A DNA stretch of 64,000 bases from Gossypium raimondii. Its lineage: Eukaryota; Streptophyta; Magnoliopsida; Malvales; Malvaceae. Position numbers and translations under genes: made by a program. Below, piece by piece: positions 62,432 through 64,000 of this stretch. The notes below the pieces were generated by a model. The model was given only the letters and a program-made list of their open reading frames with translations. It searched no databases and had not been told where the DNA came from. The stretch is from contig NC_068569.1 of the NCBI RefSeq assembly GCF_025698545.1, positions 16,864,001 to 16,928,000 of the forward strand, in the 5' to 3' direction. Position 1 is the first letter of the stretch. Every line of letters begins with the position of its first letter.

Positions 62432-63275
62432 TATCATTCAATTATAAAAAAATTTATAAGATGATTATTTAATTATTCAATTTTTTCCTTTTTAATCACT
62501 CATTACTAACTCGTTAATAAAAAGATGGCATGATGACTTTTAAGATTAACATAATAATAATTTTAGCCATTAACATTTACACATTATGTCATTAATTCTT
62601 AATTTTAAAATTTAATTTTCAATGTGTACACATTACCTAAGTTTTATATGAAAATATAATTTAGTACACAATTTTAAATTAGAAAAATAGTTTGTTTTTT
62701 TTAACTAGACATTCTTCAAATATATTGATTTCCTCAAATTTCAAATAACTAAAACTTAATATCTCCTATATATATATATATATATATATATATTGGTTAG
62801 CTTAAGTTTACCACCATTGATGAAGCAAGTGAAAGCTCAAAACAAATTTTAAAATTTTTAAGCTAGTATAATTACAATTAAATTGATTTAACGTAGCTGG
62901 TGTTTTTTTATTTTCAAGCAATTTAATTGATTCTTTTTCAGAATTTTGGTGCATTTTGTTTCTTGCTGTTCACTTTTTCATTAAATTAAATGCAAGGACA
63001 ATATAAAAAGGGTCACAAAGAATGAAAGAAAAATAAAATGTAAAAGGATTAAATTATATAACGTGTTGTGTTTTTAGAATGCCTAAATTTGCATAATGTA
63101 TAAATCTGAGGGCTAAAGTTGTTATTATGCCAATTTTAAAAGTTATCACGTTAACTTTCCATTAGTAATTTAACGATTGATGACCAAAAAGAAAAAATTG
63201 AATGCTTAAGTGACCATTTTGTACTTTTCATAATTAAACGATTAAAACAAAAATTTATTCATAATTGGATGACTA
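62432..63275. mobile_element. Non-autonomous element with ~170-200-bp inverted repeats
   Basis: The left arm (62432-62600) and right arm (63077-63275, reverse complement) match imperfectly in order: tcattcaattat/tcatccaattat; attcaattttttc in both; cgttaataaa/cgttaaatta; gatgacttttaag/gtgataacttttaa; aataataattttagcc/aataacaactttagcc; and acattatg in both. The interior has no coding frame and contains the TA microsatellite. Length and long inverted ends suggest a Mutator-like or MITE-type element. Exact ends and target duplication are not resolved. Confidence 0.6.
62767..62793 (+). repeat. (TA)n microsatellite
   Basis: Thirteen uninterrupted TA units inside the inverted-repeat element. Confidence 0.95.
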
Positions 63276-64000
63276 CTCTTATTATTAAGGAACTCCCTAC
63301 TATGCAAGCTTAGGCCTAGCCATTGAAAATCAAGTTTAAATATTATGATCTTTTTCTTAGTTCAGTTACTGAGGTATGGTTGGTGTTTGCGTTATGAGTA
63401 ATAAATTCATTTAATGATTTTACAAAACTTTTAAAAATAAAAGGTATATTGTTAAATTTAGCTTTAATGGTTTTTTTTGTGTTAATTTTACTTTTTTTAG
63501 TTAAATTTGATTTTAAATTTTAAAACAATCAAATTTCAAGTTTTTATGGAAATATTTATTAAAATATTATTTTTGAACAATATTAGCTATTAACTTTTCA
63601 TGTTGACATGATACCATTTGTTTTATATGCTAATTTAAATTTATAAAATATTAAAAATTTAAAAATTAAAATTAAGTATACATAAATTATCATGGGAGTT
63701 GTCATATTTAAAGTTTTAATATTTTAGTTAATATTTTGTTAAAAAAACAAACTTGAAAAATTAATGATTAAATTTAATTTTTATAAGGTTAAAGGTCAAA
63801 TTTGTAAATATATATATAAATTAAGAGTCAATTTTCCATTATGAAAAAGATGGAAGGTTCCTAATATTAATTCAGTTAATGCACATGAAAAGACTTTTCA
63901 TGTTAGCCGCAGGGCGAAATTTAAAAAAAATATTTACGGTTGAAATTTTTACAATAATAAAATATAATTTTAAAAGTTTAAAATTAAAATTTTATCGGGA
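63276..64000. other. Gene-free AT-rich DNA to the window end
   Basis: Low-complexity AT sequence, with phrases (taatggaaagttaac-like and tcatgttgacatgata) reminiscent of the inverted-repeat element just upstream. No gene. Confidence 0.4.

Overview
The window looks like plant nuclear DNA. Genes have short introns with GT..AG borders and plant-type promoters, the intergenic DNA is very AT-rich, and the families are plant-specific (D-type cyclin, R2R3-MYB, PAN/B-lectin receptor kinases, SGPS peptides). The long TGTAAC..GTTACA repeats with internal cacacggcc/ccgtgtg motifs are the kind I associate with Gossypium (cotton) Ty3/Gypsy LTRs. I infer a Malvaceae genome, most likely cotton, from memory of such sequences and not from a search.

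Layout. 1-285 is the end of an LTR-like repeat. 2.87-4.32 kb is a four-exon D3-type cyclin gene (+). 4.3-18 kb has no recognisable gene; it holds AT-rich DNA, four copies of a tRNA-derived SINE-like repeat and a patch of GTCTCGAGAC palindromes. 18.17-19.75 kb is a four-exon plant-type L-asparaginase/isoaspartyl peptidase (+). It converges with a two-exon SGNH-type carbohydrate esterase (-) at 20.68-22.07 kb. From 24.9 to 43.0 kb the DNA is almost wholly nested repeats: five LTR-sized units (about 2.7-3.3 kb each after removing insertions), most with 5-bp target duplications and no coding capacity, so they look like solo LTRs. One small Copia-like solo LTR lies between them.

45.5-46.3 kb is an intronless subgroup-22 R2R3-MYB gene (+). 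It is followed by a tandem cluster of three G-type/PAN lectin receptor-like kinases of the ZmPK1 (PK1) type on the minus strand. The first (46.46-48.89 kb) is full length except for one in-frame TGA. The second (49.31-50.55 kb) is a broken pseudogene whose lectin part lies in inverted orientation. The third (52.75-55.15 kb) is an intact 799-residue receptor. At 56.47-56.73 kb a small gene (-) encodes a secreted peptide precursor with two SGPS-type motifs (PIP family). The rest, to 64 kb, is AT-rich and repeat-derived, including a GC-rich hairpin at 61.8 kb and an element with long inverted repeats at 62.4-63.3 kb.

How the genes may relate. Nothing suggests a shared pathway across the window. 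The right-hand end does group candidate stress and defence genes: an S22 MYB, three non-RD receptor kinases and a PIP-type peptide precursor. That is proximity, not evidence of a ligand-receptor pair. The least expected structures are the inverted-lectin pseudogene, the single nonsense codon in an otherwise intact receptor, the clustered SINE-like copies, and the varying tandem repeats shared by the LTR-like units.
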